Positions 1-7,312 of a DNA stretch of 8,659 bases are shown piece after piece. A program made the translations under genes and the position numbers. Each line of letters opens with the position of its first letter. Positions within the stretch are counted from its first letter, which is position 1. The notes beneath the pieces were generated by a model that saw only the letters and a list, made by a program, of their open reading frames with translations, had not been told where the DNA came from and searched no databases. This stretch comes from JAYVJH01 sp043777595 (GTDB lineage: Bacteria; Bacteroidota; Bacteroidia; Cytophagales; Spirosomataceae): positions 1-8,659 of the forward strand of contig JAYWHT010000096.1 of NCBI GenBank assembly GCA_043777595.1, written 5' to 3'.

Positions 1-328
1 GACACAGTATGGCTGGTTGATGATTTATCATGGTGTATATGACTCACTGAAAGGCTATGTTTATTCGGCTTGTGCTGCGTTGCTTGACTTAGAAAACCCG
101 CAAAAAGAAATTGCACGGTTGCCATATCCGTTGTTCAAGCCCCAAGAAAGCTGGGAACTAAACGGCGAGGTCAATAATGTGTGTTTTCCGACTGGTACTA
201 TATTGCTCGGCGATAAGCTGTATATATATTATGGTGCTGCCGATGAGCAAATTGCGGTTGCTTCTCTAAGTTTAGCCTCGTTGATTGATGAATTATTGCT
301 CAATAAAAAAAATGATACCCTAATTTAA
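1..328 (+). CDS. GH130-family mannoside phosphorylase/hydrolase, C-terminal fragment
   Basis: This is the 3' end of a gene that begins before the window; about 108 residues are readable in frame from base 2. Seen: GWLMIYHGV near the left edge, then AALLDLENPQKEIAR, a PLFKPQESWELNGEVNNVCFPTG stretch, and LYIYYGAADEQIAVASL before the end. This order matches, from memory, the last blades of the five-bladed beta-propeller of glycoside hydrolase family 130. GH130 enzymes mostly phosphorolyse beta-mannosides (beta-1,4- or beta-1,2-mannosyl linkages to mannose, glucose or GlcNAc), and some are hydrolases. The parts that separate these subtypes lie outside the window, so the substrate cannot be named. 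No signal peptide can be judged. The glycosyltransferase gene 81 bp downstream on the same strand probably belongs to the same unit. The TAA stop is at 326-328. Confidence 0.85.
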   Translation, partial: TQYGWLMIYHGVYDSLKGYVYSACAALLDLENPQKEIARLPYPLFKPQESWELNGEVNNVCFPTGTILLGDKLYIYYGAADEQIAVASLSLASLIDELLLNKKNDTLI

Positions 329-409
329 TTTGCTTTTGAGTATTTATTGCATTGTTTATCAGTTAGTTGACGATTTTCAGTGTTCATAAATACGATTTGG
401 CCTCAAGCT

Positions 410-2758
410 ATGATAACTAAAAAAAAACATAACTATCGTACCCGTACGACAGTATCTGGGACGGTGAAGGCTACCCCACAAATTTTATTTATTTCTTCTT
501 TCCCGCCCCGAGAGTGTGGAATCGCAACCTACTCTCAAGACTTAGTTAAAGCGCTAAACAATAAATTTGAGCATTCGTTTGGCATACAAATATGTCCGAT
601 AGAAACTGAAAATGAAAAGCATATTTATGCCAAAGAAGTCAAATACAGTCTTTGCGTAGATACCCCCAGCTCTTTTGTAAAAGTAGCCACAATTATTAAC
701 GAAAACCCCGAAATTTATTTAGTAGTGATTCAGCATGAGTTTGGACTATTCAAAGACAAAGACGCTGATTTTATTGGTTTTCTAAATACAATCCTCAAGC
801 CCGTATGTCTTGTTTTTCATACAGTGCTGCCCAATCCGAGTATAAAGCTAAAGGCGAATGTAAAACAGATTTTTGATGCCTGCGACTCTATCGTTGTAAT
901 GACTCGTACTTCACAAGACATATTGATAAACGACTACGGCTTGGAATCTAAAAAAATGATAATCATTCCGCACGGAACGCATTTGGTCTCACACACAGAC
1001 AAAGCGATTTTGAAACAAAAATACGACTTGGTGGACAAAACGATACTTTCAACTTTTGGGTTATTGAACGCTGGAAAATGTATTGAAACAACCCTAAAAG
1101 CACTGCCCGATATTGTCAAAACCAACCCCGAAGTTTTGTTTTTGATAATAGGAAAAACCCACCCCTCGGTTGTCAAGTACGAAGGCGAAAAATACAGACA
1201 AATGCTCGAAGCCACAATACAAGAGTTAGGAATACAAAATAATGTTAGGTTTATAAATGAATTTTTGCCACTTCCTGAGCTTCTTGAATATTTACAGCTT
1301 ACCGATGTTTACTTATTTACCTCAAAAGACCCCAATCAAGCAGTGAGTGGCACTTTTTCGTATGCCATGAGTTGTGGCTGTGCAATTATTTCAACACCTA
1401 TACCGCACGCTGTCGAAGTTCTGAAAAATGATGCTGGAATTATTATTGATTTTGAAAATTCGGGGCAATTAAATACAGCCTTAAAATCACTTCTGCACGA
1501 TAATAAGTTAAGACATAATATGAGCATGAAAGCATTGCATCGCATTGTGCCAACGGCTTGGGAAAACACCGCCATTGCTCATGCTTTGTTGTTCAAAAAA
1601 TTATGTAAAGCCCCAATAGAGTTGATTTACAGAACGCCAACAGTTAATCTTGACCATCTAAAAAGACTGACTACCGACTTTGGAATGATACAGTTTTCTG
1701 TTATCAATCAGCCTGATATTGACTCTGGATATACGCTCGACGACAACGCAAGAGCGATGGTGGCTATGTGCCAACACTTTGAAATAACGTTAGATAGCGA
1801 AGATTTAAAGTACATCGAAATTTATTATAGTTTTATTGATTATTGTTTGCAGTCAGAAGGGTATTTTTTGAATTATGTAGATAAAAACTATGTCTTTACA
1901 GAACAAAATTATCAAACTAATCTGGCAGACTCCAACGGACGAGCTATTTGGGCTTTGGGGTATTTGATTTCTATGGCTCATATTTTGCCAAAACAGCTTG
2001 TCGATGATGCCGAACTAACACTCCAAGCGGCTTTATCAAAAGTCCATAAAATTCACTCGACTCGGGCTATGGCCTTTATTATCAAAGGTTTATACTATCG
2101 AAATATCAAAAACCAATCGGTTCAAGACATCGAGTTGATTAAACAGCTTTCCAACCGATTGGTACAAATGTTTCGGCATGAGGCCGATGTTAATTGGAAT
2201 TGGTTTGAAAGCTATCTTACTTATGGAAATAGCATTTTGCCCGAGGCTATGCTGTGCGCTTGGCTGGCTACTGGCGAGCCTGTGTACAAACAAATTGCCA
2301 AATCAGCTTTTGATTTTTTGTTGTCAAAAATATTTATTGACAATAAAATAAAGGTAATATCTAACAAAGGCTGGCTACACAAAGGCGATAACTCAGACAA
2401 AGAAATATTAGGCGGTGAGCAGCCAATTGATATTGCCTATACAATTTTGGCTTTGAGTAAGTTTTATTCTGTATTTGAAGATGAGTCATACAAACAAAAA
2501 ATAAAAGTCTCTTTCGACTGGTTTTTAGGTAAAAATCACCTGCAACAAATCATTTATAATCCTTGTACGGGTGGGTGCTACGATGGGCTTGAAGATACAT
2601 ACGTCAATCTCAATCAAGGTGCCGAATCGACAGTTAGTTATTTGATGGCAAGTTTAACCGTAGAAAAATTATTGATGGGAGACCAAAATCGGGGCCAGTT
2701 AGGACTTAATGCTGCTACGACCGTCAAAGAATATGATTTGGTTTTAAATTTTAGATAA
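410..2758 (+). CDS. GT4-type glycosyltransferase with C-terminal alpha-helical glycosidase-like domain
   Basis: A 782-residue protein with two halves. Residues ~24-400 are a GT-B glycosyltransferase of the GT4 type: FPPRECGIAT (31-40) near the N-terminus, QHEFG (108-112), HTVLPNP (137-143), IIPHG (185-189), GKTHPSVV..EGEKYR (248-263), and QAVSGTFSYAMSCGCAIIST (310-329). Residues ~420-782 are largely helical with DSGYTLDDNARA (438-449), SNGRAIWALG (508-517), GGEQPID (668-674) and NQGAEST (735-741). These resemble six-hairpin (alpha/alpha toroid) carbohydrate-active domains. No signal peptide is seen, so it is probably cytoplasmic. Classic GT4 enzymes carry EX7E; here those sites read Q310 and Y318, which I recall as usual for this subfamily. 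Pairing with GH130 suggests a mannose-containing product; donor and acceptor are unknown. ATG at 410 is chosen because it is followed by an A-rich start and the family match begins after it; an in-frame GTG at 380 would add 10 residues. Confidence 0.85.
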   Translation: MITKKKHNYRTRTTVSGTVKATPQILFISSFPPRECGIATYSQDLVKALNNKFEHSFGIQICPIETENEKHIYAKEVKYSLCVDTPSSFVKVATIINENPEIYLVVIQHEFGLFKDKDADFIGFLNTILKPVCLVFHTVLPNPSIKLKANVKQIFDACDSIVVMTRTSQDILINDYGLESKKMIIIPHGTHLVSHTDKAILKQKYDLVDKTILSTFGLLNAGKCIETTLKALPDIVKTNPEVLFLIIGKTHPSVVKYEGEKYRQMLEATIQELGIQNNVRFINEFLPLPELLEYLQLTDVYLFTSKDPNQAVSGTFSYAMSCGCAIISTPIPHAVEVLKNDAGIIIDFENSGQLNTALKSLLHDNKLRHNMSMKALHRIVPTAWENTAIAHALLFKKLCKAPIELIYRTPTVNLDHLKRLTTDFGMIQFSVINQPDIDSGYTLDDNARAMVAMCQHFEITLDSEDLKYIEIYYSFIDYCLQSEGYFLNYVDKNYVFTEQNYQTNLADSNGRAIWALGYLISMAHILPKQLVDDAELTLQAALSKVHKIHSTRAMAFIIKGLYYRNIKNQSVQDIELIKQLSNRLVQMFRHEADVNWNWFESYLTYGNSILPEAMLCAWLATGEPVYKQIAKSAFDFLLSKIFIDNKIKVISNKGWLHKGDNSDKEILGGEQPIDIAYTILALSKFYSVFEDESYKQKIKVSFDWFLGKNHLQQIIYNPCTGGCYDGLEDTYVNLNQGAESTVSYLMASLTVEKLLMGDQNRGQLGLNAATTVKEYDLVLNFR

Positions 2759-2819
2759 GCTAATGCAAGCGATAGGTATTTTACGACAGTAGAACAATTT
2801 ATTCAAATATGTAGTTGAA

Positions 2820-2852
2820 TTGACCATAAGTAGATGTAATTCAGTATTTTTG
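2820..2852 (+). promoter_or_regulatory. Probable Bacteroidota-type promoter of ispG
   Basis: TATTTTTG at 2845-2852 fits the Bacteroidota -7 consensus TAnnTTTG exactly. A TTG at 2820-2822 lies 22 bp upstream, within the usual range for the -33 element. The expected transcription start would be around 2858-2862, leaving a leader of about 20 nt before the ispG ATG. This is a sequence match only. Such boxes also occur by chance in AT-rich DNA, but its place just before a gene start supports it. Confidence 0.5.
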
Positions 2853-2880
2853 TGAATAAATCACTTCATCGTTCAAATAT

Positions 2881-4860
2881 ATGTCGTCTATTATTTATTG
2901 TAATTCATTGACCGAATACAGCCGCCGCCAGACTATTACGGTAAACATTGGCGATGTACCGATGGGGTCTGACTATCCTATAAGAGTGCAGTCGATGACG
3001 ACCATCGATACCATGGACACCGAAGGCTCAATAGCGCAGACAATCAGAATGGTGGAGTCGGGCTGTGAGTATGTGCGTATAACGGCACCAAGCGTGAAAG
3101 AAGCCCAAAATCTCGAAAACATCAAAAAAGGCTTGCGCTTGCGTGGCTATACCGTGCCGTTGGTGGCCGATATTCATTTTACGCCCAATGCCGCTGAACT
3201 CGCCGCCCGAATTGTAGAAAAAGTGCGTATCAATCCTGGTAACTATGCCGACAAAAAACGCTTCGAGACCATTGATTATACCGAATCTGAATACCAAAAA
3301 GAGCTTGACCGTATCCGTGAAAAATTTGTTCCATTAGTCAAAATCTGTAAAGAATATGGCACGGCTATGCGAATTGGCACAAATCATGGCTCGCTCTCTG
3401 ACAGAATTATGAGCCGCTACGGCGACAGTGCGGTGGGAATGGTTGAGTCGGCGTTAGATTTTTTGAGAATCTGCGACGACATGAACTACCACCAAGTAGT
3501 GCTTTCGATGAAGTCCAGCAATACATTGGTTATGGTTGAGGCATACAGATTGCTCGTAAGCCGATTAAAAGAAGAAAATCTAAAACCCTACCCGCTACAC
3601 TTAGGCGTAACCGAAGCAGGCGAAGGCAGCGATGGGCGCATCAAGTCGGCGGTGGGCATTGGTACACTGCTCGAAGACGGGCTGGGCGATACCGTCAGGG
3701 TGTCATTGACCGAAGACCCCGAATTTGAAGCACCCGTAGCCCGCTCACTCGTCAGTCGCTACACAAACCGAGCCGCCGAGGCACAGCCCATCAAGTCGGC
3801 TGGCGACTCGCCCATTGACCCATACCAATATATCCGACACAAAACCGATGAGGTATATAATTTGGGTGGCTTAAATGTGCCTCGTGTCATAGCCGATTAT
3901 TCACAGATTGCGATTGACCAATATGAAGACCTAAAACCTGTTGGTTATTACTATTTGCCTGCTCCCGACAAATGGCACGCCAGCGACTTGGCCACAGATT
4001 TTGTATATACAGGCCACCGACCAGCTACTTTTATGTTGCCAAACGGCTTAAAGGAAATTATAGCATATAGCACATGGCTCAATTTGAGCGACCAAGTCAA
4101 TAAATTTCCAATGCTCAATCCGTCAGAATACCATTTGGCTTTTGCCAAAGGTCAGTCGCTAAGTCCAGTATTGAACTTTGTAAAATTAGAATACAACCAA
4201 CTGACAGATAGTTTATTAGAGAATTTGAAAGTAGTATCAAACGTAGTTTTGGTGGTTTATACTCACAACGCCCACGCTATGCCAGAGTTGAGGCAGTTGT
4301 GTTTTGAACTTACCAAAAACAATATCCGCTGTCCTGTTGTTATTCAGAGGACATACACCGAAACCGAAGAGCTGGCCATTTGTGCTGCTACCGACTGCGG
4401 TGGTCTGCTGGTCGATGGTTTTGGTGATGGTATTATGTTGTCGGTTGATTATAAAAATCAAGAACCAACAAACAGACTAAAACTGGCTCAAAACCAGAAT
4501 GATGTGGCCTTTGGTGTTTTGCAAGCGGCTCGTACTCGAATGTCCAAAACCGAGTATATATCATGCCCATCGTGTGGCCGAACGCTGTTTGATTTACAAG
4601 AGACAACGGCCATGATTAGAAAACGTACCGACCATTTGAAAGGGCTAAAAATCGGAATCATGGGCTGTATCGTAAATGGCCCGGGCGAAATGGCTGATGC
4701 TGACTACGGTTATGTGGGCGTTGGCAAAGATAAAATCTCGTTGTATCGGGGTCAGAACGTGGTCAATAAATCGGTACATTCTGACAAAGCTGTGGACGAA
4801 CTCATTGCGCTCATCAAAGAAGATGGCCGCTGGAACGAACCAGAAACAGTTATATTTTAG
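2881..4860 (+). CDS. ispG: 4-hydroxy-3-methylbut-2-en-1-yl diphosphate synthase, long (insert-bearing) form
   Basis: IspG (GcpE) reductively converts 2-C-methyl-D-erythritol 2,4-cyclodiphosphate to HMBPP, the penultimate step of the MEP isoprenoid pathway, in the cytoplasm. Seen: an N-terminal TIM barrel (about 1-290) with VQSMTTIDT, VADIHFTPNA (D97, H99), VRINPGN, IGTNHGSLSDR and GIGTLLEDGLGDTVRVSL (259-276). A C-terminal iron-sulfur domain (about 556-659) has CPSCGRTLFDLQ (C562, C565) and GCIVNGPGE (C596, E603), giving the three cysteines and one glutamate expected to hold the [4Fe-4S] cluster. At 659 residues it is far longer than the E. coli enzyme (about 372). The extra ~260 residues (~295-555) are the middle domain found in the long IspG type of plants, Chlamydia and Bacteroidota. 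No key residue appears lost. A good promoter box precedes the ATG, so it is probably transcribed on its own. Confidence 0.97.
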   Translation: MSSIIYCNSLTEYSRRQTITVNIGDVPMGSDYPIRVQSMTTIDTMDTEGSIAQTIRMVESGCEYVRITAPSVKEAQNLENIKKGLRLRGYTVPLVADIHFTPNAAELAARIVEKVRINPGNYADKKRFETIDYTESEYQKELDRIREKFVPLVKICKEYGTAMRIGTNHGSLSDRIMSRYGDSAVGMVESALDFLRICDDMNYHQVVLSMKSSNTLVMVEAYRLLVSRLKEENLKPYPLHLGVTEAGEGSDGRIKSAVGIGTLLEDGLGDTVRVSLTEDPEFEAPVARSLVSRYTNRAAEAQPIKSAGDSPIDPYQYIRHKTDEVYNLGGLNVPRVIADYSQIAIDQYEDLKPVGYYYLPAPDKWHASDLATDFVYTGHRPATFMLPNGLKEIIAYSTWLNLSDQVNKFPMLNPSEYHLAFAKGQSLSPVLNFVKLEYNQLTDSLLENLKVVSNVVLVVYTHNAHAMPELRQLCFELTKNNIRCPVVIQRTYTETEELAICAATDCGGLLVDGFGDGIMLSVDYKNQEPTNRLKLAQNQNDVAFGVLQAARTRMSKTEYISCPSCGRTLFDLQETTAMIRKRTDHLKGLKIGIMGCIVNGPGEMADADYGYVGVGKDKISLYRGQNVVNKSVHSDKAVDELIALIKEDGRWNEPETVIF

Positions 4861-4865
4861 TGAAC

Positions 4866-4889
4866 AGTGAAAAACAAATAGTGAAAAAC
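4866..4889 (+). repeat. Short direct repeat after ispG
   Basis: AGTGAAAAAC occurs twice, at 4866-4875 and 4880-4889, separated by 4 bp, directly after the ispG stop codon. It is AT-rich and non-coding; no function can be assigned. Confidence 0.5.
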
Positions 4890-4922
4890 GTTTTAGCCAC
4901 TTCATTATCAGTCACTTTCCGC

Positions 4923-5025
4923 TGCCGTTAGCTAAAGCAAACGGTAATGTATTTCTGGTATGTTACTTGCCGTTAGCTTCAGCAAACGGTAATGTATTTT
5001 TGGTATATCACTTGCCGCAAACGGT
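4923..5025 (+). repeat. 45-bp tandem hairpin repeat, two full copies and one shortened copy
   Basis: Copy 1 (4923-4967) and copy 2 (4968-5012) are exactly 45 bp each and match at 40 of 45 positions by hand alignment. A third partial copy (5013-5025) lacks a 10-bp stretch from the hairpin centre and stops after CAAACGGT. Each full copy holds an imperfect palindrome: CCGTT and AACGG outer arms around GCT and AGC inner arms, with an A/A mismatch. In copy 1 and copy 2 the two loop bases differ (AA against TC) while the arms are kept. The array fills most of the 188-bp gap between ispG and the DUF6728 gene, and no other gene is seen there. Confidence 0.85.
4995..5002 (+). promoter_or_regulatory. 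Possible -7 promoter box for the DUF6728/YjbR pair
   Basis: TATTTTTG inside copy 2 of the 45-bp repeat fits TAnnTTTG exactly. The same site in copy 1 reads TATTTCTG and breaks the consensus. It lies 46 bp before the DUF6728 ATG. The nearest upstream TTG (4967-4969) is 25 bp away, slightly too far, so the case is weak. Confidence 0.3.
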
Positions 5026-5048
5026 CTCATATTTACAAATAATTTAAA

Positions 5049-5237
5049 ATGAAAAAAATATTAAATTTTCTTAGTATCAGCGAAGTGTTTGGTTACTTCT
5101 TGCGGGTTTTCGGTAAAAAAGATCCATCAAAACCAGACAGTAGCTCACTACGCATGATGCACGGCATCAATCGTATTTCGATTGTTATGTTCTTGTTTTG
5201 TTTGTGCGTGATGCTCTATCGATATTTTATACGGTGA
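5049..5237 (+). CDS. Small DUF6728-family membrane protein
   Basis: A 62-residue protein. The N-terminal half is short and basic, with SISEVFGYFLRVFGKKDP (9-26). RMMHGINRIS (35-44) leads into one hydrophobic segment at about 43-60 (ISIVMFLFCLCVMLYRYF) that ends with Arg62. It is therefore probably a single-pass inner-membrane protein. The pattern matches my memory of DUF6728, a family of unknown function largely confined to Bacteroidota. The ATG at 5049 is preceded by AT-rich sequence with no Shine-Dalgarno site, as is common in this phylum. Its TGA stop (5235-5237) overlaps the GTG start of the next gene, so the two are probably translated from one message. No function is assigned. Confidence 0.8.
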   Translation: MKKILNFLSISEVFGYFLRVFGKKDPSKPDSSSLRMMHGINRISIVMFLFCLCVMLYRYFIR

Positions 5238-5587
5238 ACGTAGAAACCCTACGAGACTACTGTATGGCCAAACCCCATACGACCGAAGGCTTACCTTTTG
5301 GGCCGACTACTCTTGTTTTTAAGGTTGCAGGCAAGATGTTTGCACTTATATCGTTGGACACCGAAGAATTAAGAATCAATCTTAAATGTGAACCCGAGCG
5401 GGCCATTGAACTACGAGAAGAATATGATAGCATTTTGCCGGGTTATCATTCAAACAAAATACATTGGAATACCCTGCTGGCCAACGGCCTTAAAAGTAGT
5501 TTGGTTTACGAACTCATTGATCATTCTTATGAGCTGATAGTTTCTTCGCTATCTAAAAAAGTACGGGCTGAATTTGAAAATTTGTAA
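5234..5587 (+). CDS. MmcQ/YjbR family protein (CyaY-like fold)
   Basis: A 117-residue protein reading MNVETLRDYCMAKPHTTEG from a GTG start. Family features seen are PFGPTTLVFKV (21-31), KMFALISLD (34-42), LKCEPERAIELREEY (50-64), PGYHSNKIHWNT (69-80) and LIDHSYELIVSSL (94-106). This is the MmcQ/YjbR family, whose members adopt a CyaY-like fold. E. coli YjbR has been called DNA-binding, but no clear role is established. Length is normal. An in-frame TTG at 5198 would add 12 residues that do not fit the family and would deepen the overlap with the DUF6728 gene. The GTG at 5234 gives the usual N-terminus and a GTGA stop/start overlap, which suggests translational coupling. The gene ends 17 bp before the convergent gldG end. 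Confidence 0.9.
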   Translation: MNVETLRDYCMAKPHTTEGLPFGPTTLVFKVAGKMFALISLDTEELRINLKCEPERAIELREEYDSILPGYHSNKIHWNTLLANGLKSSLVYELIDHSYELIVSSLSKKVRAEFENL

Positions 5588-5604
5588 AGCCTTTCTCACT
5601 ATGC

Positions 5605-7233
5605 CTACACAAACTGCCGCCGCCTCACAAACTGCCACAGCAAGCCCAATAGAGTAATCAAGGCCAATGGCGCAAGTATATTCAGAAGTTGCCATTGGGT
5701 GCGTTGTTCTTTGAGTTTGATTTTGTCCAATGGTCTAAGCGTAATTTGCTTGTTGCGAGCCGTGATGAGTCCGCCTGGATTTAGTAAATAGTCGATGGCA
5801 TACAACGCAAAATCTTTGTTGGCAAAGGTATTGCGGCTCAGGCGGTCGTAGCCGAGTGGGAGAGGGGATTGCCGTTTGTAATCAATGTCGTTCACAATCA
5901 TGTCTCCGTCCGAACAAACTACAATTTTAGAGGGTTGGCCTTTCGCTACAAATGAAGCTGCACGTTGGTCAGACGGTAAAATTCTGTTACTAAAAACTGA
6001 CTGAAAACTGCCCTCCAATAATAATCCTACTGTTTTTATGCCACCTTTATAGTCTCGTGGGTCGGGCTGGCGGCGGGCTTCGTTGTACGACACCAGCACG
6101 GGGGCTTTGAGTATGTTGGTGTATTGTGATGTCAATAAAAGCGGTGTTTTGACAATGCCATCTGCCAGAACGGTGTCTATTGTACTCGTAAATCTGGTAT
6201 AAATAGCATCTAAGTTTCGTACAATAGGGTGCTTGCCGAAGTTGTTGATGAGCGGAAAAAATCGCCAAGGCATTGGTTTTATTTCAGGCTTGTCGCCCAT
6301 TGTGCCAACGTTGAGCGGAATGGCCGCACAGCTAAGGTCTTTGACTAAATTTTGATTGACCCTACAACCATATTTAAACAATAATTCTTCTAAGCCAGTC
6401 TCAATAGGTTGAGCGAAATTACCTTCCATATTGATACTATCCACTCGTGCGCCGTCAATAAAAAACAACGCTTTGCCACCCTTGACAATAAACTGGTCAA
6501 TATTAAACTGTTCTTGTTCGTTAAACGGGGTATCGGGTTTTGGGATAATTAGCAGGTCGAGGCCGTCAAAAGATTTGGGTTTGTTGAGGTCAAAAAATAT
6601 ATCGTAACGTTCTTGTAGTGTGGCAATTAAGTCCGAAAAACGAGCCGGTGGTACTTTGGTATGGCTTACCAAGAGTGCTATTTTTTGTTTTTGTTTTTGG
6701 GTAATGCGCCTAATGGCCGAAGCCAACTCAAACTCTACACCTTCGTAAGATTGATTAAGTTGCTCTTCGGACGTACTTGTTTTGTTGCCTTTTAATAATT
6801 GAACGACATACTCACGGCCTTCGTACATGAGCGTAGCCGACGGAAACACCAACTGCTCGGTGCGCTTACCGTCTTCGCTGGCAAACAGATTGGTTGGCAC
6901 TACGCCTTTTTTTATCAGCTCTTCTTGTAGTTTGGTGTCTGACGGGTCAATGAATCGATAAGCCAGATTTGGGCCAGCATAGTCGCCAAAGGCTTCGAGA
7001 GTTTCACGAGTAGCACGCTCCAACCGCTCAAAACCAGGTGGAAAATTACCTGATAAATAGACCCTTACAAAAACTTGTCCGTCCAAATTTTGCAATAACT
7101 TTTTGGTAGCGTCCGAAATCGTATAGCGTTTTTCTTGGGTTAAATCTGCCCTAAAAAAAACAAACGAAGCCAAGACATTGAGCGCAACAAGGGCCACAAT
7201 AAAAGCTGATGTTTTGAGCAATTTGTTTTTCAT
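5605..7233 (-). CDS. gldG: Gliding-motility ABC transporter-associated protein GldG
   Basis: A 542-residue protein with an N-terminal membrane anchor (about 9-28) after a lysine-rich start and a second hydrophobic segment near the C-terminus (about 515-535) followed by RRRQFV. The large region between them is probably extracytoplasmic. Seen: LTQEKRYTISDATKKLL (31-47), VRVYLSGNFPPGF (56-68), GVEFELASAIRRI (165-177), KIALLVSH (184-191) and LLIIPKPDTPFNEQEQF (227-243) followed by IDQFIVKGGKALFFIDG (245-261). This layout fits GldG, which belongs with the auxiliary ABC-transporter domain family. With GldA (ATPase) and GldF (permease) it forms an ABC-like complex linked to gliding in Flavobacterium. 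No gldF lies beside it here: upstream on the same strand is lgt, 79 bp away, and downstream is a convergent gene. Whether this organism glides cannot be judged. Confidence 0.93.
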   Translation of the reverse strand: MKNKLLKTSAFIVALVALNVLASFVFFRADLTQEKRYTISDATKKLLQNLDGQVFVRVYLSGNFPPGFERLERATRETLEAFGDYAGPNLAYRFIDPSDTKLQEELIKKGVVPTNLFASEDGKRTEQLVFPSATLMYEGREYVVQLLKGNKTSTSEEQLNQSYEGVEFELASAIRRITQKQKQKIALLVSHTKVPPARFSDLIATLQERYDIFFDLNKPKSFDGLDLLIIPKPDTPFNEQEQFNIDQFIVKGGKALFFIDGARVDSINMEGNFAQPIETGLEELLFKYGCRVNQNLVKDLSCAAIPLNVGTMGDKPEIKPMPWRFFPLINNFGKHPIVRNLDAIYTRFTSTIDTVLADGIVKTPLLLTSQYTNILKAPVLVSYNEARRQPDPRDYKGGIKTVGLLLEGSFQSVFSNRILPSDQRAASFVAKGQPSKIVVCSDGDMIVNDIDYKRQSPLPLGYDRLSRNTFANKDFALYAIDYLLNPGGLITARNKQITLRPLDKIKLKEQRTQWQLLNILAPLALITLLGLLWQFVRRRQFV

Positions 7234-7254
7234 CTAAGTTTTTTTGACTACTTG

Positions 7255-7278
7255 GTGTCCTGTGGAGACACAGGACAC
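7255..7278. repeat. Perfect 10-bp inverted repeat between lgt and gldG
   Basis: GTGTCCTGTG at 7255-7264 pairs perfectly with CACAGGACAC at 7269-7278 around a 4-base spacer (GAGA on +, TCTC on -). It sits in the 79-bp gap after the lgt stop and 21 bp before the gldG start. On the - strand no T-run follows at once, so it is not a typical intrinsic terminator. It could be a weak terminator, an RNA-stability stem or a dyad site for a protein. Confidence 0.7.
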
Positions 7279-7312
7279 GGAAGAGGTAATCTATTTTTCA
7301 TTTATATCATTA

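Noticed and set aside
380..409. GTG at 380 as start of the glycosyltransferase gene
   Set aside because: The ATG at 410 fits better: A-rich first codons, and the family match starts only further in. The extra 10 residues add no recognisable motif. It is not fully excluded.
934..1575. Antisense open frames inside the glycosyltransferase gene
   Set aside because: They mirror a clearly conserved coding sequence and have no recognisable motifs.
2759..2880. Small gene or RNA between the glycosyltransferase gene and ispG
   Set aside because: No reading frame of note and no stable stem; only the promoter-like box is supported.
4676..4870. 64-codon + strand reading frame across the end of ispG
   Set aside because: It overlaps the iron-sulfur domain of ispG in another frame and shows no family pattern.
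5198..5233. TTG at 5198 as start of the YjbR-family gene
   Set aside because: It would add 12 residues outside the family pattern and give a 40-bp overlap; the GTG at 5234 gives the usual N-terminus.
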